Below, in pieces: positions 53,536 to 64,000 of a stretch of 64,000 bases of DNA. A program made the translations under genes and the position numbers. Position 1 is the stretch's first letter, and every line of letters starts with the position of its first letter. Source of the stretch: Nansenia antarctica (taxonomy: Eukaryota > Chordata > Actinopteri > Argentiniformes > Microstomatidae); NCBI GenBank assembly GCA_963989245.1, contig OZ022341.1, forward strand, positions 60,844,233 through 60,908,232. Reading direction: 5' to 3'. Below the pieces are notes generated by a model. The model saw nothing but the letters and a program-made list of their open reading frames with translations, was not told the origin of the DNA and ran no database searches.

Positions 53536-56500
53536 CACTTTGGATTCCATAAGGGATTGGTGGTAGCCCATATCAATATATGCAGTCTGCGAAATAAGTG
53601 TTATGAACTAGAATGTACAGCCAAAGCTAATAAGATCAACATCCTTGCTGTATCTGAAACTCACCTTGATGACTCCTTCTCTGATTCCGCTGTAACTATC
53701 GAAGGGTTTTCCATTTTCAGAAAAGACAGAAATGTGTTTGGAGGGGGCGTGGCGTTATACGTTCAGAATCAATTACCTGTCAAAATTAGAAATGATCTGA
53801 GGAAGGATAACATGGAAGCTATATGTGTGCAGGTCCACCTGCCCCATCTGAAGCCAATCCTAGTATGCTGTTTCTACAGACCTCCCAGTGCAGATGCTGC
53901 ATATGTAAATGATCTATGTGATATGTTCGACAGGATATCAGATGAAAATCGAGAAATCTTCTTACTTGGAGATATGAATGTTGATTGGTTGGGACAGTCA
54001 AGTTCAAATAAGAATAGGGTTCTATCTATACTGAATGCATGTAATCTATCCCAAATTGTCAATCTTCCCACTAGGTTATGTGCCAGGCAAATGTTCAAAG
54101 GCAGTTTCGGTCGCTGTAGGTTTCAGTGACCACAACATCATAGCGGTCGCGAGGACAACAAAGGTTCCCAAACCTAAAGCTACAATTATTGTTTCACGCT
54201 CATATAAGAATTTTAGTTTAGAAGGTTTTATGAATGAAATGTCAAGTATAAACTGGAACGAGGTTTGTAGTGAAGATGACCCTGAGGCCGCACTCAACTT
54301 ATTTATGCTGAGATACATGTGTGTAGCAGATAAACATGTACCTTTAAAAAAGTTCACAGTAAAAAACAAGTCTGCCCCATGGATAGATAGTAGCCTAAGA
54401 AGGATGATGGAGAGAGACTTGGCTAAAAAACTTTTAGTGAGTTCCAGTTCTATGGACAATAGGAAAAAGTACTGCGCTTTACAAAATCATGTTACAAAGT
54501 TGAACAAGGTGAAAAAGAGGGAGTACTTCAAACAAAAGTTATATGATGCAAGACATGAAGGTAAATACCTATGGAATGTTTTAAATGAAATCATGGGTAG
54601 GAAAAAGTCCAATGTCCTTACACCTGTAGTTGAATCAAATGATATTGTACTAACCAAACCATGTGATATTGCTAACCATTTTAATGACTTTTATGTGGAT
54701 AAGATAACCAAGCTCAGGGAGAGTACGCAAGTCTCAAAGAACACAATATCTACGGACATCATTAAGAGCATCATTATGAAAGACAAATGCTGTAAATTTG
54801 AATTTGAACAGGTTGAAGTTGGTAAGATTGAAAGTCTCCTCCATGCTCTTCCTGGAAGTAAGTTAGCTGGCACTGACAACATGGATAGCAAATTGTTACA
54901 GATGACGGCTAGCATTATAGCTATTCCTGTCTGTCATATCATAAATAGATGTTTACAAGAGGGACGATGTCCAAAGATATGGAAAGAGGCCAAGGTTACA
55001 CCCATACCAAAAGATACCAAATCAGTCTTCAATGAAGGAAACTCCAGACCTATAAGCATCTTGCCTGTATTATGCAAAATCATGGAGAGGTGTGTTTTTG
55101 TGCAGATTAAGGATTATTTTCAGGTCAACGGACTGGCAACTGAGGCACAACATGCATATAGAGATGGCTATTCTACATCCACTGCTCTGATACAGATGAC
55201 GGATGCCTGGCTCGGAGCCATTGATAACACCATGTTGGTTGGAGCTGTATTTTTGGACTTCAGTGCTGCATTCGATGTGTTAGACCATTCTCTTCTGCTT
55301 GAGAAACTTGAATGTTATGGTTTCAACCCTCTGGCTCTGATGTGGATGCGGAGCTATCTGTCCTCAAGGTCACAGCAGGTGTATTGGAATGGCAGTCTGT
55401 CCAAGAGCAGGAGTCTGGAGTGTGGGGTTCCACAGGGAAGTTCCCTGGGGCCTCTGCTCTACTCTGTCTTCACCAATGACCTGCCATGGGCCACTCAGCA
55501 GGCCAAATTGGTTCAATACGCAGACGATTCCACCTTACATTATGCTGCACAGTCATGCAAGCAGCTAAATTAGGTCCTGAGTAGTGAACTTAATATAGTA
55601 AATGACTGGATAGTATCGAACAGACTTGTCCTAAATATCTCTAAGACAAAAAGCATGGTGTTTGGGTCAAGGCTCAGGCTGGCTTGCAACCCAAAGCTCA
55701 TCTTGGGTTTATGTAACTCAACCGTTGAACAAGCGGATAGTGCTAAGCTCCTGGGGGTGACGCTAGATGGTTCTCTAGCTTGGAAGAAGCACATCAATAA
55801 CACTGTGTCAAAGATGGGTAGAGCTATCGGCATTTCCAGGAAATCGTCCTCTTTTACGTCAGATTGTGCAGAGTTTAGTATTGTGTCATCTTGATTATTG
55901 CTCTCCAGTCTGGTCTTCGGCTGCCAGAGGTGAGATTAGGAGGCTCCAGGTGGCCCAGAACAGGGCGGCGCGGTTGGTTCTGGGTTGCTCAGTCCGAACT
56001 AATGTGAACAGCATGCATGTTGATCTCTCCTGGCTTACAGTGGAGAACAGGCTATCTTTGAACTCACTCGTGCTGTTGAAGACTGTTGAGTTGAGTAAAA
56101 ATCCATCTTTTTTGTGTAAACAGCTAGTCCACAGAAAAAGTATACAGGACCACAACACAAGAGGTGCCAGAAATGGTCAGCTGGTACTTCCTCGGCCTAG
56201 AACAAATGCATTAAAACGGTCATTTATTTATAGGTCAATAGCTTTCTGGAACAACCTGCCTCGGAACCTCCGCACCACCCACAGTAAATTGTGTTTTAAA
56301 ACCAAACTTAAATCTTATTTTCTAAAAGGAGGTTAGATGTATTTGTAAATGTATGTATTTGGTTTTGATCATGTTTTTGTTGGCCCTGTTATGTCGGTTC
56401 TTTTTATACCTTACACTTTTGTATTTTCTTTTTTATCTATCACTTAGTTTGGTAGTTATATTCATTGCACAATGCTGAATTATGTATCATTTTTGTAGTA

Positions 56501-56614
56501 CAGACTGATTCTATGATTGTTACTTATGTGTTTTATGTGTGGACCCCAGGAAGACTAGCTAGTTGCTACGGCACTAGCTAATGGGGATCCTTAATAAAAT
56601 ATCAAAAAATATCA
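53536..56614 (+). mobile_element. Non-LTR retrotransposon ORF2 (endonuclease + RT), nearly complete, inserted in the minisatellite
   Basis: The AP-endonuclease part is at 53557-54129 (HINICSLRNKCYEL, ILAVSETHLD, VCCFYRPPSA, LLGDMNVDW). A frameshift near 54,090 leads to 54035-55573, which holds the SDHN motif and the RT with motif A VFLDFSAAFDVLDH, motif B CGVPQGSSLGPLL and motif C QYADD. A stop at 55571-55573 and another frameshift near 55,870 precede the C-terminal domain (to 56336; CHLDYCSPVWSS, RLQVAQNRAARLVLG). The 3' end reads 'gggatccttaataaaatatcaaaaaatatcaaa'. Two frameshifts and a stop make it inactive. It belongs to the Jockey/CR1/L2 supergroup; the exact clade is not certain. There is no ORF1, so it is 5'-truncated. 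Confidence 0.92.
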
Positions 56615-56705
56615 AACTACAGAGAGAACCTAGACCACAACCTGACCACTTCAGAGCAGAGATAACCTAGGCCACAACCTGACTACTTCAGAGAGAAACT
56701 GGACC

Positions 56706-56978
56706 GTAAATGGTAAATGGACTGCACTTATATAGCGCCTTCTTTGCTGCTCCAAAGCGCTTTACAACAGCCTCTCATTCACCCACTCACACACACATTC
56801 ACACACCAATGGCGGCAAGCTGCCATGCAAGGCGCTGGCCCGCTCACTGGGAGCAATTTGGGGTTCAGTGTCTTGCCCAAGGACACTTCGACATGTGGCC
56901 AGCCGGGGCTCGAACCGCTGATCTGCCAAACTTGTGATCATTAGACGGCGACTCTACCTCCTGCGCCACAGCTGCCCC
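56706..56978 (-). mobile_element. tRNA-derived SINE, minus strand
   Basis: On the minus strand it begins GGGGCAGCTGTGGCGCAGGA (A box), has CAGCGGTTCGAGCCCCGGC (B box), then 'gaagtgtccttgggcaagacactgaacccc' and 'gtaaagcgctttggagcagc'. It ends in a TAAATGG-type repeat. Length and structure are typical of a widespread fish SINE. Confidence 0.88.
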
Positions 56979-57295
56979 ATAAAGCGAACCGTAAGTGAAC
57001 TACAGAGGCGAATACAACCACAATCTCAGATCTAATTCTCCTCCCTCCCTCCTCTCCTCCCCTCCGTCCCTCCTCCTCCTCCCCCTTTACCTTTGTGTGA
57101 GGTATCCTCTGCTTTGCTCTTGTCTGGGATCTGGGAGTCCACCATCAGCTGCATGAAGTCCACTCGGCTCTGCAGGACCAGAACCACACACCAGAATCAC
57201 ACACACCAGAAATGGTACGCTTGCAGTGTGGCTTCGCAGCGGGACAGTGTGGTTGTTCTTGTTCCTGTCTGCTTTGACCTGCTTCAGGAAACCAT

Positions 57296-57299
<4 letters not shown>

Positions 57300-57369
<70 letters not shown>
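57300..57369. repeat. (GA)n microsatellite at the broken edge of CYP3 exon 8
   Basis: About 35 GA units directly adjoin the truncated 5' edge of exon 8, as if the tract replaced the missing coding sequence. Confidence 0.93.
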
Positions 57370-57372
<3 letters not shown>

Positions 57373-57841
57373 GCTTTTATTACGTGTGTAACACAGTACT
57401 AAATACAGTAGTTTGGTAGCCCCAGATCTACATTGTTCAACATTATTTGATGATTTTAGATGCATATCAATACACAACAAGAACATGATGACACGACGCA
57501 TGGTGTGCATAGCTTAGCTACAAATGTGACGCGTTCTAATGCTTTGGTCCTCATATCGGCAACTAATCAAAATGTTCAGACTTTTCTTTTGAAACACAGA
57601 ACTATACTGTTTCAGCGTCGTTGAGAATCACAACACAACACATGAGGACCAAAGCATTAGAATGTGTCACAAATGTGCTGCCTAGTTTAGCTACTAATGT
57701 GCTGCCTAGCTTACCAATAGGGATCAGGAGAGGGTTGAAGAAGTTGAATTTGACCATTCTCTTGATGTTGGCGACAAAAGGGTCATTGGGACGGTTGATG
57801 GAGTCAATATCCACACTGAAGGAGGTGCTGGATATGTTAAA

Positions 57842-57903
57842 GTAGTTTGAGCTGCAACATTTGCAGGAAAAGTGCTATACAAATAAAGGTGATGATGATG
57901 ATC
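57842..57903 (+). mobile_element. LINE 3' tail at the broken edge of CYP3 exon 7
   Basis: The segment AGCTGCAACATTTGCAGGAA, 'aagtgctatacaaataaaggtgatgatgatgat' nearly repeats the LINE tail at 61529-61580. It ends in ATG repeats and starts a few bases from where exon 7 homology stops. Confidence 0.8.
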
Positions 57904-59161
57904 TGTAAACCGTAATGCTCGATCCAGTCTCATGGCTGTCATCGTTCCATAATGGGATTTTCGGTTGAAAAACAAACAGGTGTACTGTATGTATAACAGG
58001 TGTATAATTGCTCTAGGAAAAGTAAATCCTTCAGAAATCCTGACCCTACAATCTGTACTGATAAGGTGGTCCGGTGGTCAGACACCGTGGAGACCACATA
58101 TCCACACATCCAAGTGGTCCAAAGGTGAGGAGTAATTAAGGACGTATTATTATTATGATCTATATTCGTAACATACTGTTAGTCTTCTTCTCTACCGGCT
58201 CGCCCTTCCTCATTTATATTGACTTGATCATTCTTGACAAAATATTAAATGATGACAAATACTGTCTTATGTAATACTTATGTAATGAAGTCACTTGGAC
58301 AGAGTCGGAGCGGGGGAAGAGGTAAGGCAACAAGTCTGGACTTCAGACTCACAAACTCAGTCAAAACATTGTTATTAAAGTAGAGTTAAGCGTTTATTGT
58401 TGTAAATGTACAGCAGGATGAGTGACAGTGCCGCTGCTATCAGCATCCACGTCTCTCCAGAGAAATAGGGCAGGTAGTCCATGTTGCTCAAGGTATGTCT
58501 CTCTTTCAAGCACTTCAGCTCCTCTGACTCCTCTGTGTGTGTCACAGCTGTGGTTTATAACAATAATGGAGCTCCTCCCCCTAATCACGGGTGTTTGGAA
58601 ATGGGGTTTTCTTCTAAATAAAAGCACCCACTTTAAAACTAGACCTCAAAGTGTATTTATTCAATCTCGCCTTTTAAATGTCTGCTGGGGGCCGTTCCAC
58701 TAAAGTGGATTAGTATATCGGCGATTGAAATAAATCAGGCGATCAGGCAACTCGGGATTGGAATTCAAGCCTCAGGTGATTCCTCGAACGAGGATCAGGC
58801 TTGTGTCATCAGTGTTCACAGAACACCGGCTTAGAAATCCTCGATATGGGCGCGTGCACGCCGACATAAAGAGCCCCGAAGAGTCGATCTGTCGAAATGA
58901 AGATACTCCACTCTGCAGGGGTTCTACATTTGCGCAGCATTCCGAATTATTGATCTTTATGAAGACGGAAAAATAAGATGTAAAATAGTGCAATACTGCC
59001 GCAATTAACAAGGCGAGGGAAATGGTTTGGCAAGAAATTGCTGACCGATTAAATGCGTAGGTCATACTAGCCCCAGTTATTGTTATATGTTCATATTTTA
59101 ATAAATTCATATTTACTACTGTGGTGATATCAGCAGCAGGCTACAAGCCGTCATATCGTCA

Positions 59162-59247
59162 CAATGGCCTAGTGGTATCGACCGCTGCCATAGTTTTTAT
59201 TCGTCATTTTAAATCGGTGGTTCGAATCCCTCTTCAGACACACTTTT
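59162..59247 (+). other. tRNA-like segment with pol III signals
   Basis: It has an A-box-like TGGCCTAGTGGTATCGACC, a perfect B box GGTTCGAATCC, and a T5 run at 59243-59247 that could terminate pol III. The A-to-B spacing and a convincing anticodon loop are not tRNA-standard, so I do not call a functional tRNA. Confidence 0.45.
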
Positions 59248-59414
59248 TACTGCATTTCGTTGTCTGAATCTAATCTAAAATCTAATCTAAAAAAGTATGT
59301 AGGCTATACAATTATGGTGCAGGCTAATTTACAAGAACTGACACGATTACAATGGTGTTTGAAGCCTTTGCATGAAGGTTTTGGTTAAATGTAAAAATAA
59401 ATAAAAGAATCACT

Positions 59415-59490
59415 AAAATCAAGTCTCGAACTCGCAACCTTCGGAACTCTAACTGGTTGCCTTAACCACTGCGCCAGCCAGACCGCTGTG
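59415..59490 (-). other. tRNA-like segment with pol III signals, minus strand
   Basis: The minus strand reads CTGGCTGGCGCAGTGGTTAA (good A box), then GTTGCGAGTTCGAGACTTGA (B-box-like), followed by TTTT. The acceptor stem is not clearly paired. It could be a decayed tRNA or a SINE head. Confidence 0.45.
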
Positions 59491-61019
59491 ACAAAAGCAA
59501 TGCAAGTTGATAGACATACCTATTTATTTTATTTATCTATCGATCTATCGCACTTTCAAATTATCAAACTATCTATCTCGTGTGAAGTGGGAACTAATAT
59601 TTCCTAAAAGACACTTGAGGAACTGTCGTTCGGGATGTAGTTTCCGCCTGTGAGCCTTTTTTGACGCACGCATTACCTTAGCCAGCCTGTAAGTCTGCTC
59701 GGGACCAGAATTACTCAGAAGGATATGTTGCATAGCAACCAAGCAGCAAATTATTTGAGCCACATTGATGGAACCGACCGCAAGCTTATTTAAACCTGGA
59801 TCAGAGTTAATCTCGCTTAGTGGAACGGCCCCCTACTCTTGTTGTTTTATCTCTATTTATTATTATTGTTGTTATTATTATTGTTATTATGATTAAGACT
59901 CCGAGCCTCAGCAGGTCCAGCCTGCCTGTTAAACATGAATCAAGTACAGAGTGTAAACTACTTAGTGTGTACAGAGGGGAAATTAGGTGTACATAGGGGA
60001 GTGTACTGAAGGTGAGTGCCAGGTGTGTACATAGGGGAGAGTGGGTGAGTGTCAGGTGTGTGTTAGTGTGTCGAGAGTGGAGTTAGGTGTGTACATAGGG
60101 GAGGGTAGGTGTGACTCAGGGAAATGAAGGAGAGGAGCTGTATTTCCTATAGAATGTAAAATCTTAAGACAAGTGAGATGATTGGTCATATTGTACATGT
60201 TCTATAAATGTTTAGACCACAGTCATATGACCATTGTGAATGCTAATTAAAGCGAAGAACTACCAATGTCCTTTCAGAGCAAATGGGACTTGTTACCCCG
60301 GTCAGGAACAAGACTGTCAAGTACACAGGGACGGACACATTTATTTCAAGATTTAACAAAAACATAACAGAGAATGAGTGGCTCACACGATCAGTGATGC
60401 CCCAAACGTCACTCATTACTTTTAGTTGCACAGTAGGCTATATCAAATAAAAATCTGTGCATTTCATAACAGAAAAAGATGTACTGTACATGACATCATA
60501 CCACCATCTATATCCTCTCAACTTAAGTACTTGTATCTAAATATCAGTAACAATATCAGACTTGAATTTTCACTAAACAGTTATGAGGCTCTAATTCGAA
60601 TAAACAAAAATGTCCCTAAAGTGGCTTTATGCCAGTGTTCAAATAGCCAAAGAGTGGATGTCAAAATATACCTCGTATTGACTTGGTGAAATCTGCCCTG
60701 TCTCTCAAACATACTCCCTATTGTCTTCTCTGTGCAAAACATACCCTCGTAGCATAGAGTTTGAGTGAAACCTTGAATTGAGATTTCTGGGTGGCACATG
60801 CAGCCTCACTGGTTTCCTATGATCATATGAATGTCTCTTCATTGGGAAACAGCACCACAAGGAGAGATGACGTTTATCTACTGTATAAGTTAATAATGTT
60901 ATTGTGTTATCAGGAAGGTAGGCTGAAAATAGCGATGGAGATGGTCTTGTTTTAATATTCTGACACAGTGAAGCAGGTCTAAAGGAAGATCCGAGTAGCC
61001 GAATGCAGAACTTCACTTC

Positions 61020-63442
61020 TCATTGAGCAGCTTTTGCTTTTTGACTCTTGCTTTTTCTGTCTCTTTTCTTCAGACCATCCAGATGTGCCCGCAACAGGTT
61101 GGAATAGGCCTAGACAGAGCAGCCAATATAAGATATTCACTCCACTTAAAATGGTCAACCAATTAGTGATGCCATGCAAATAGCATAGCACCAGAATATC
61201 TGAAAGACCTTTTGCTAGCATATCAGCCCAATAGAGCACTCAGGTCTTCTGACGCTGGCTTTCTCTGTGTACCACATGTACAAAAGAAGAGATTTGGTGA
61301 GGCTGCATTCTCATTTTATGCACCCAAATTGTGGAATGCACTGCCAGTTTACATTAGGGATGCAACCTCAGCAAATATGTTCAAGTCAAGACTAAAAACA
61401 CATCTTTTTAATATTGCCTTTAAATGACTAAATAATAAAATTAAGATTATAAAAACCCATCCTTTTAATATTGCATTTATGTTACAAAATAATTAAATTA
61501 CAATTATATCATAATTAAACCACTTTCAGCTGCAACATTTGCAGGAAAAGTGCTATACAAATGAAGTTATTATTATTATTAAATAAGCATCATAAAAACT
61601 GTTTTTAGAGCCTGCCATTATCAGGTAATTTATTTAATGAGAATATCCATAATGTTGTCCTGCCATTATCATTAACTCTCAGGCCTCATCCTTATAGAAA
61701 AGGTCTAGGGCAAAATTCAAACTTGCCCCTGCTTAAATCAAGCTCACTACCCTACACAGTTTATTTTGGAGAATTTGAGTGTTTTGTCAAGCACAAAAAG
61801 TCAAAAAAGTGTCAGCTTCGCATTTAAAGCACATGCACCTTTAATTCAACATACACAATTTATGTTGAAAATCATCTGCAGTGAAATTCAGTGAAGCTGA
61901 AATCCTATTCATGGATCACATTACCAATTAATTATTGACTTAAGCCAAAAACATGGATCTGTTTGTGAGATTGGTGCTGGTGATGCAGACAAACAGGCGC
62001 CGGAAAGTCTGAAGACCCTCATCGACAGGGGCACCGCTAACTCATGCCACCCTCCTCCCTGACTTTTCCTAAAAGTCTGTTTGTAACATAATAGCAGAAT
62101 ATATAATTTCAAAACCACACAACAAAAACAACTGGAAGAATTTCATTACTACTACAGCTTTCCAAATGTTGTGATTTGCAACCTGAAAACTAGTTTCCGC
62201 CAATAATCTGGAGGACAGTACGCCTTTCCATTTCCCATTATTTATCAAGACCATTCAAGCTAAACTGTGTTTATGTGATCATGATTGTTACAGTAGGCCT
62301 TGCACACATATTTTGCAATGGGGAGAAGGAGGACACGCTCAAATGTCAAACCATCACAATCCTCATCAGAACCATTATCATCATCACAATCCTCATCAGA
62401 ACCATTATCAGCAGAACTATCATCATCACAATCCTCATCAGAACCATTATCATCAGAACCAATTTCATGATAAGCACCTTGCTTTTGGCTTGACAGTAAA
62501 TAATTGGTGTGAATGTATTCAGTTGCAAACAGAAAAACGTATAACTGGGCTAGACAATTATTATGCCCATAATTTCACTGCAGATGATTCTCAACACAAA
62601 TGGTGTATGCTGAATTAGATGCATGTGCTAGGTGAATCTGACACTTGACTTCAGAAAGTGCTTGACCAAAAAACTGATTTCACCCTCAATGAACAAGCAA
62701 GTGAGGTGTGAGACAACACTGCCACATCCCAAAATAAGTGACTGAATTCAGAGATTTAGGACCACCAGATCTCAGTTGTGATAAGGATGAGATATCTTTG
62801 AATGAATTAACCTTATTTGTTTATATATAAGACACTTTGTGCTGCAACTTGATGTAAATAATTACACCAACCATATAATGAACACCACAGTGTTTCTCAT
62901 ATCGATGTTGAACATTAAACTTTTGTAAAACAGTTTAATAATTCCATGTCACTACATCTCACTCACCATCTGGAACTTAATCACCTCTTTGGAGCTAACC
63001 TAGAGAGAGAAAGAGAGAGAGAGAGCGAGAGAGAGAGAGATATGAGTCTGATATACTTTGGGAGGACCAGACAGTAGGCCTAAAGCTCTGTTATTCTTCT
63101 TTAGAGTCAATTGAAAGATGATAATGACGATATTAACAGGAGACAGATAGTTTGAGGGTTTGATGGGTTTTTCAACATCTACAGTAGGTGGAATTAGTGC
63201 TCACCACTGTGCTAATTCTTTTCTTTGCCCCTGTCGCTCTGAGGATGCACTTGTTGTCACAGGGTTCAAAGGTATCTGGTGCTCCTTTCCTTGGTTTGGG
63301 TTTTGTCCTTCCATCGTCTGCGAGGAACAAATAATGTTATCACTCAGAGATGATGCTGCACTGGTTGATTCATTAAACAAATGTATTAGGCTACCGGTTG
63401 TCGGGAGACTGGAATCAACCTCTGCTTCCTAAACGAACAGGT

Positions 63443-63497
<55 letters not shown>

Positions 63498-63817
63498 CAT
63501 TGACAATCTCATCTTCAATTACTTGTCACAAGTAGCCTAACTTACATTTCTTCATGGTAACATACACCGTTCCCGAGGTTCTGCACTTCTGGAATAGTCG
63601 TGTCAACCCCGTCAAAAACTATTGAGTTGAAAACAGAGTGGCACGAAAAGGTAAGCGATCAGCCTCAAAGCCGCTCCGCTTTATGCATCGGATTTCCAAT
63701 TTGCAGTATTCGATAGGATACGGTGTCACATGCTGTTTCGTTTGCCTGCATAGTCGATTAAGTGAAGTGTTGAGGGGGAAAAGTTCACCTTACCGTATCG
63801 TTCTCCAACAAGACCAT
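61020..63817 (-). CDS. srp14: Signal recognition particle 14 kDa protein, five exons, complete
   Basis: Minus-strand exons: 63794-63817 (MVLLENDT), 63546-63618 (FLTGLTRLFQKCRTSG...), 63205-63317 (DGRTKPKPRKG... ending KKRISTV), 62967-62999 (VSSKEVIKFQM), 61020-61109 (AYSNLLRAHLDGLKKR... to stop TGA). They total 333 nt, 110 residues, and all junctions are in frame with GT-AG sites. The ATG lies in CCATGG context. Conserved SRP14 blocks (LLENDTFLT-LTRLFQKC, YDGRTKP, ISTVVSSKEV-KFQMAYSNLLR) are clear, and the basic C-terminal tail is short and Lys-rich, lacking the long Ala tail of human SRP14. Known role: it pairs with SRP9 on the Alu domain of SRP RNA and slows elongation during ER targeting. 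The last intron (61110-62966) contains an antisense LINE fragment. Confidence 0.95.
61140..61585 (+). mobile_element. L2-like LINE 3' end, antisense in the last srp14 intron
   Basis: The plus strand encodes LLAYQPNRALRSSDAGFLCV, QKKRFGEAAFSFYAPKLWNA and FKSRLKTHLFNIAFK. A 3'UTR follows with AGCTGCAACATTTGCAGGAA, 'aagtgctatacaaatgaagttattattatt'. 5'-truncated; a short stretch of frame is intact. Confidence 0.88.
62350..62465. repeat. About 30-bp tandem repeat, 3-4 copies
   Basis: Units of ACAATCCTCATCAGAACCAT plus 'tatcatcatc' form a short minisatellite in the last srp14 intron. Confidence 0.9.
63442..63494. repeat. (GT)n microsatellite in a srp14 intron
   Basis: About 26 GT units lie between srp14 exons 2 and 3. 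Confidence 0.95.
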
Positions 63818-64000
63818 GGCTTGGCGCTGTCGTTGTCACTGATATAATGTATAGCCTATGGCTAGGGCCCTCGTTTATAAAGTTTATTTGCGGTGCGCAA
63901 GTTCCACGCCTGCTTCAATTTATAAATCACAATTAACTCTAAATTGTGCGCACGTGAACGATCGTCTTGTCCCACCCTTTTTAATGCTCATAGTTGCCTA
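63818..64000 (-). promoter_or_regulatory. srp14: srp14 upstream region; transposon-end-like sequence from about 63865
   Basis: The srp14 5'UTR and core promoter should fall here or beyond the window. From about 63865 the text 'gggccctcgtttataaa...gtgcgcaag' resembles the end of a common fish DNA transposon; its other end would be outside. No core-promoter motif is convincing. Confidence 0.3.

Larger units (their letters stand above)
49370..58482 (-). pseudogene. CYP3-family cytochrome P450, broken gene
   Basis: Intact minus-strand exons, named by human CYP3A numbering: exon 1 58412-58482 (MDYLPYFSGETWMLIAAALS, membrane anchor; 71 nt and same phase as human); exon 9 57091-57169; exon 10 52004-52164 (I-helix FAGYETSNST; 161 nt as in human); exon 11 50427-50653 (ExxR in NESQRLFP; 227 nt); exon 12 49874-50036 (PERF/heme-loop FGSGPRNCIG with the Cys ligand; 163 nt); exon 13 49370-49462 (stop TAG). 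Exon 7 keeps only its 3' part (57715 to about 57838, from about ISSTSFSVDID), cut by a LINE tail. Exon 8 keeps about 50 nt (57246-57296, FLKQVKADRNKNNHT) beside a GA run. Exons 2-6 would have to lie in the 570 bp between 57840 and 58411 and are not there. Known role of the family: haem mono-oxygenases of drugs and steroids in the ER. Without exons 2-6 no working enzyme is expected. An assembly deletion is the alternative. Confidence 0.88.
58687..59833. mobile_element. Harbinger-like DNA transposon with tRNA-like inserts
   Basis: The ends are GGGGGCCGTTCCACTAA in inverse orientation (17 bp). A decayed Myb/SANT-like segment (EMVWQEIADRLNA at about 59019-59057) fits the second protein of PIF/Harbinger elements. 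No DDE transposase is present. The interior carries two tRNA-like segments, at 59162-59247 (plus) and 59415-59490 (minus). Confidence 0.72.
58483..61019. other. Region between CYP3 exon 1 and the srp14 stop
   Basis: It contains about 200 bp that may be CYP3 promoter (TTATAAA-like at about 58553-58559 on the plus strand), a Harbinger-like transposon (58687-59833), imperfect 'gtgtacatagggga' repeats (59985-60105) and unique sequence. The srp14 3'UTR probably runs down to about 60340, where TTTATT on the plus strand gives AATAAA on the minus strand. No other exon is seen. Confidence 0.5.

Noticed and set aside
54076..54459. Minus-strand ORF of 127 codons
   Set aside because: It is the antisense shadow of the LINE endonuclease/RT frame.
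59162..59247. Calling a functional tRNA gene
   Set aside because: A and B boxes and a T run are present, but the anticodon arm and acceptor pairing are not convincing by eye.
63638..63847. Plus-strand ORF of 69 codons (MARKGKRS...)
   Set aside because: It overlaps srp14 exon 1 and upstream sequence on the other strand and has no recognisable domain.

Overview
This window is nuclear DNA from a ray-finned (teleost) fish. The evidence is vertebrate-type split genes with conserved intron phases, long CA/CT/GA microsatellites, and a dense load of typical fish repeats (L2-like LINE tails, tRNA-derived SINEs, Tc1, Harbinger-like and piggyBac-like elements). The species cannot be named from the sequence alone.

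Four gene loci are supported. (1) akt1, plus strand, about 0.2-9.6 kb: eleven coding exons from within the PH domain to the stop codon, then a long 3'UTR; the 5' end lies outside the window. (2) cep170b, plus strand, about 12.2-46.2 kb: all 18 coding exons can be traced. They sum to 5,424 nt (1,807 codons plus stop) and join in frame, and one intron is a U12-type AT-AC intron. (3) A CYP3-family cytochrome P450, minus strand, about 49.4-58.5 kb: exon 1 and the last five exons are intact, exons 2-6 are absent and exons 7 and 8 are cut at their 5' ends, so it looks like a pseudogene or an assembly deletion. (4) srp14, minus strand, 61.0-63.8 kb: five short exons encoding a complete 110-residue protein that no long ORF reveals.

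The akt1-cep170b adjacency matches human 14q32.33 (AKT1...CEP170B). The 'SASGTA' Akt C-terminus and this neighbour both favour akt1/cep170b over the akt3/cep170 paralogue pair. AKT1 is a growth-signalling kinase, CEP170B a centrosome/microtubule protein and SRP14 part of the signal recognition particle Alu domain; nothing in the sequence suggests a shared pathway.

The rest is mostly repeats. Notable structures are a 43-bp minisatellite downstream of akt1, a 32/37-bp minisatellite in a CYP3 intron split by a near-complete LINE ORF2, a LINE nested in another LINE with a 13-bp target duplication, a long inverted repeat with a SINE in its loop, paired copies of two MITE families, and a Harbinger-like transposon carrying two tRNA-like segments. 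Exon borders were read by eye from splice consensus and remembered family alignments; no search or folding program was run.
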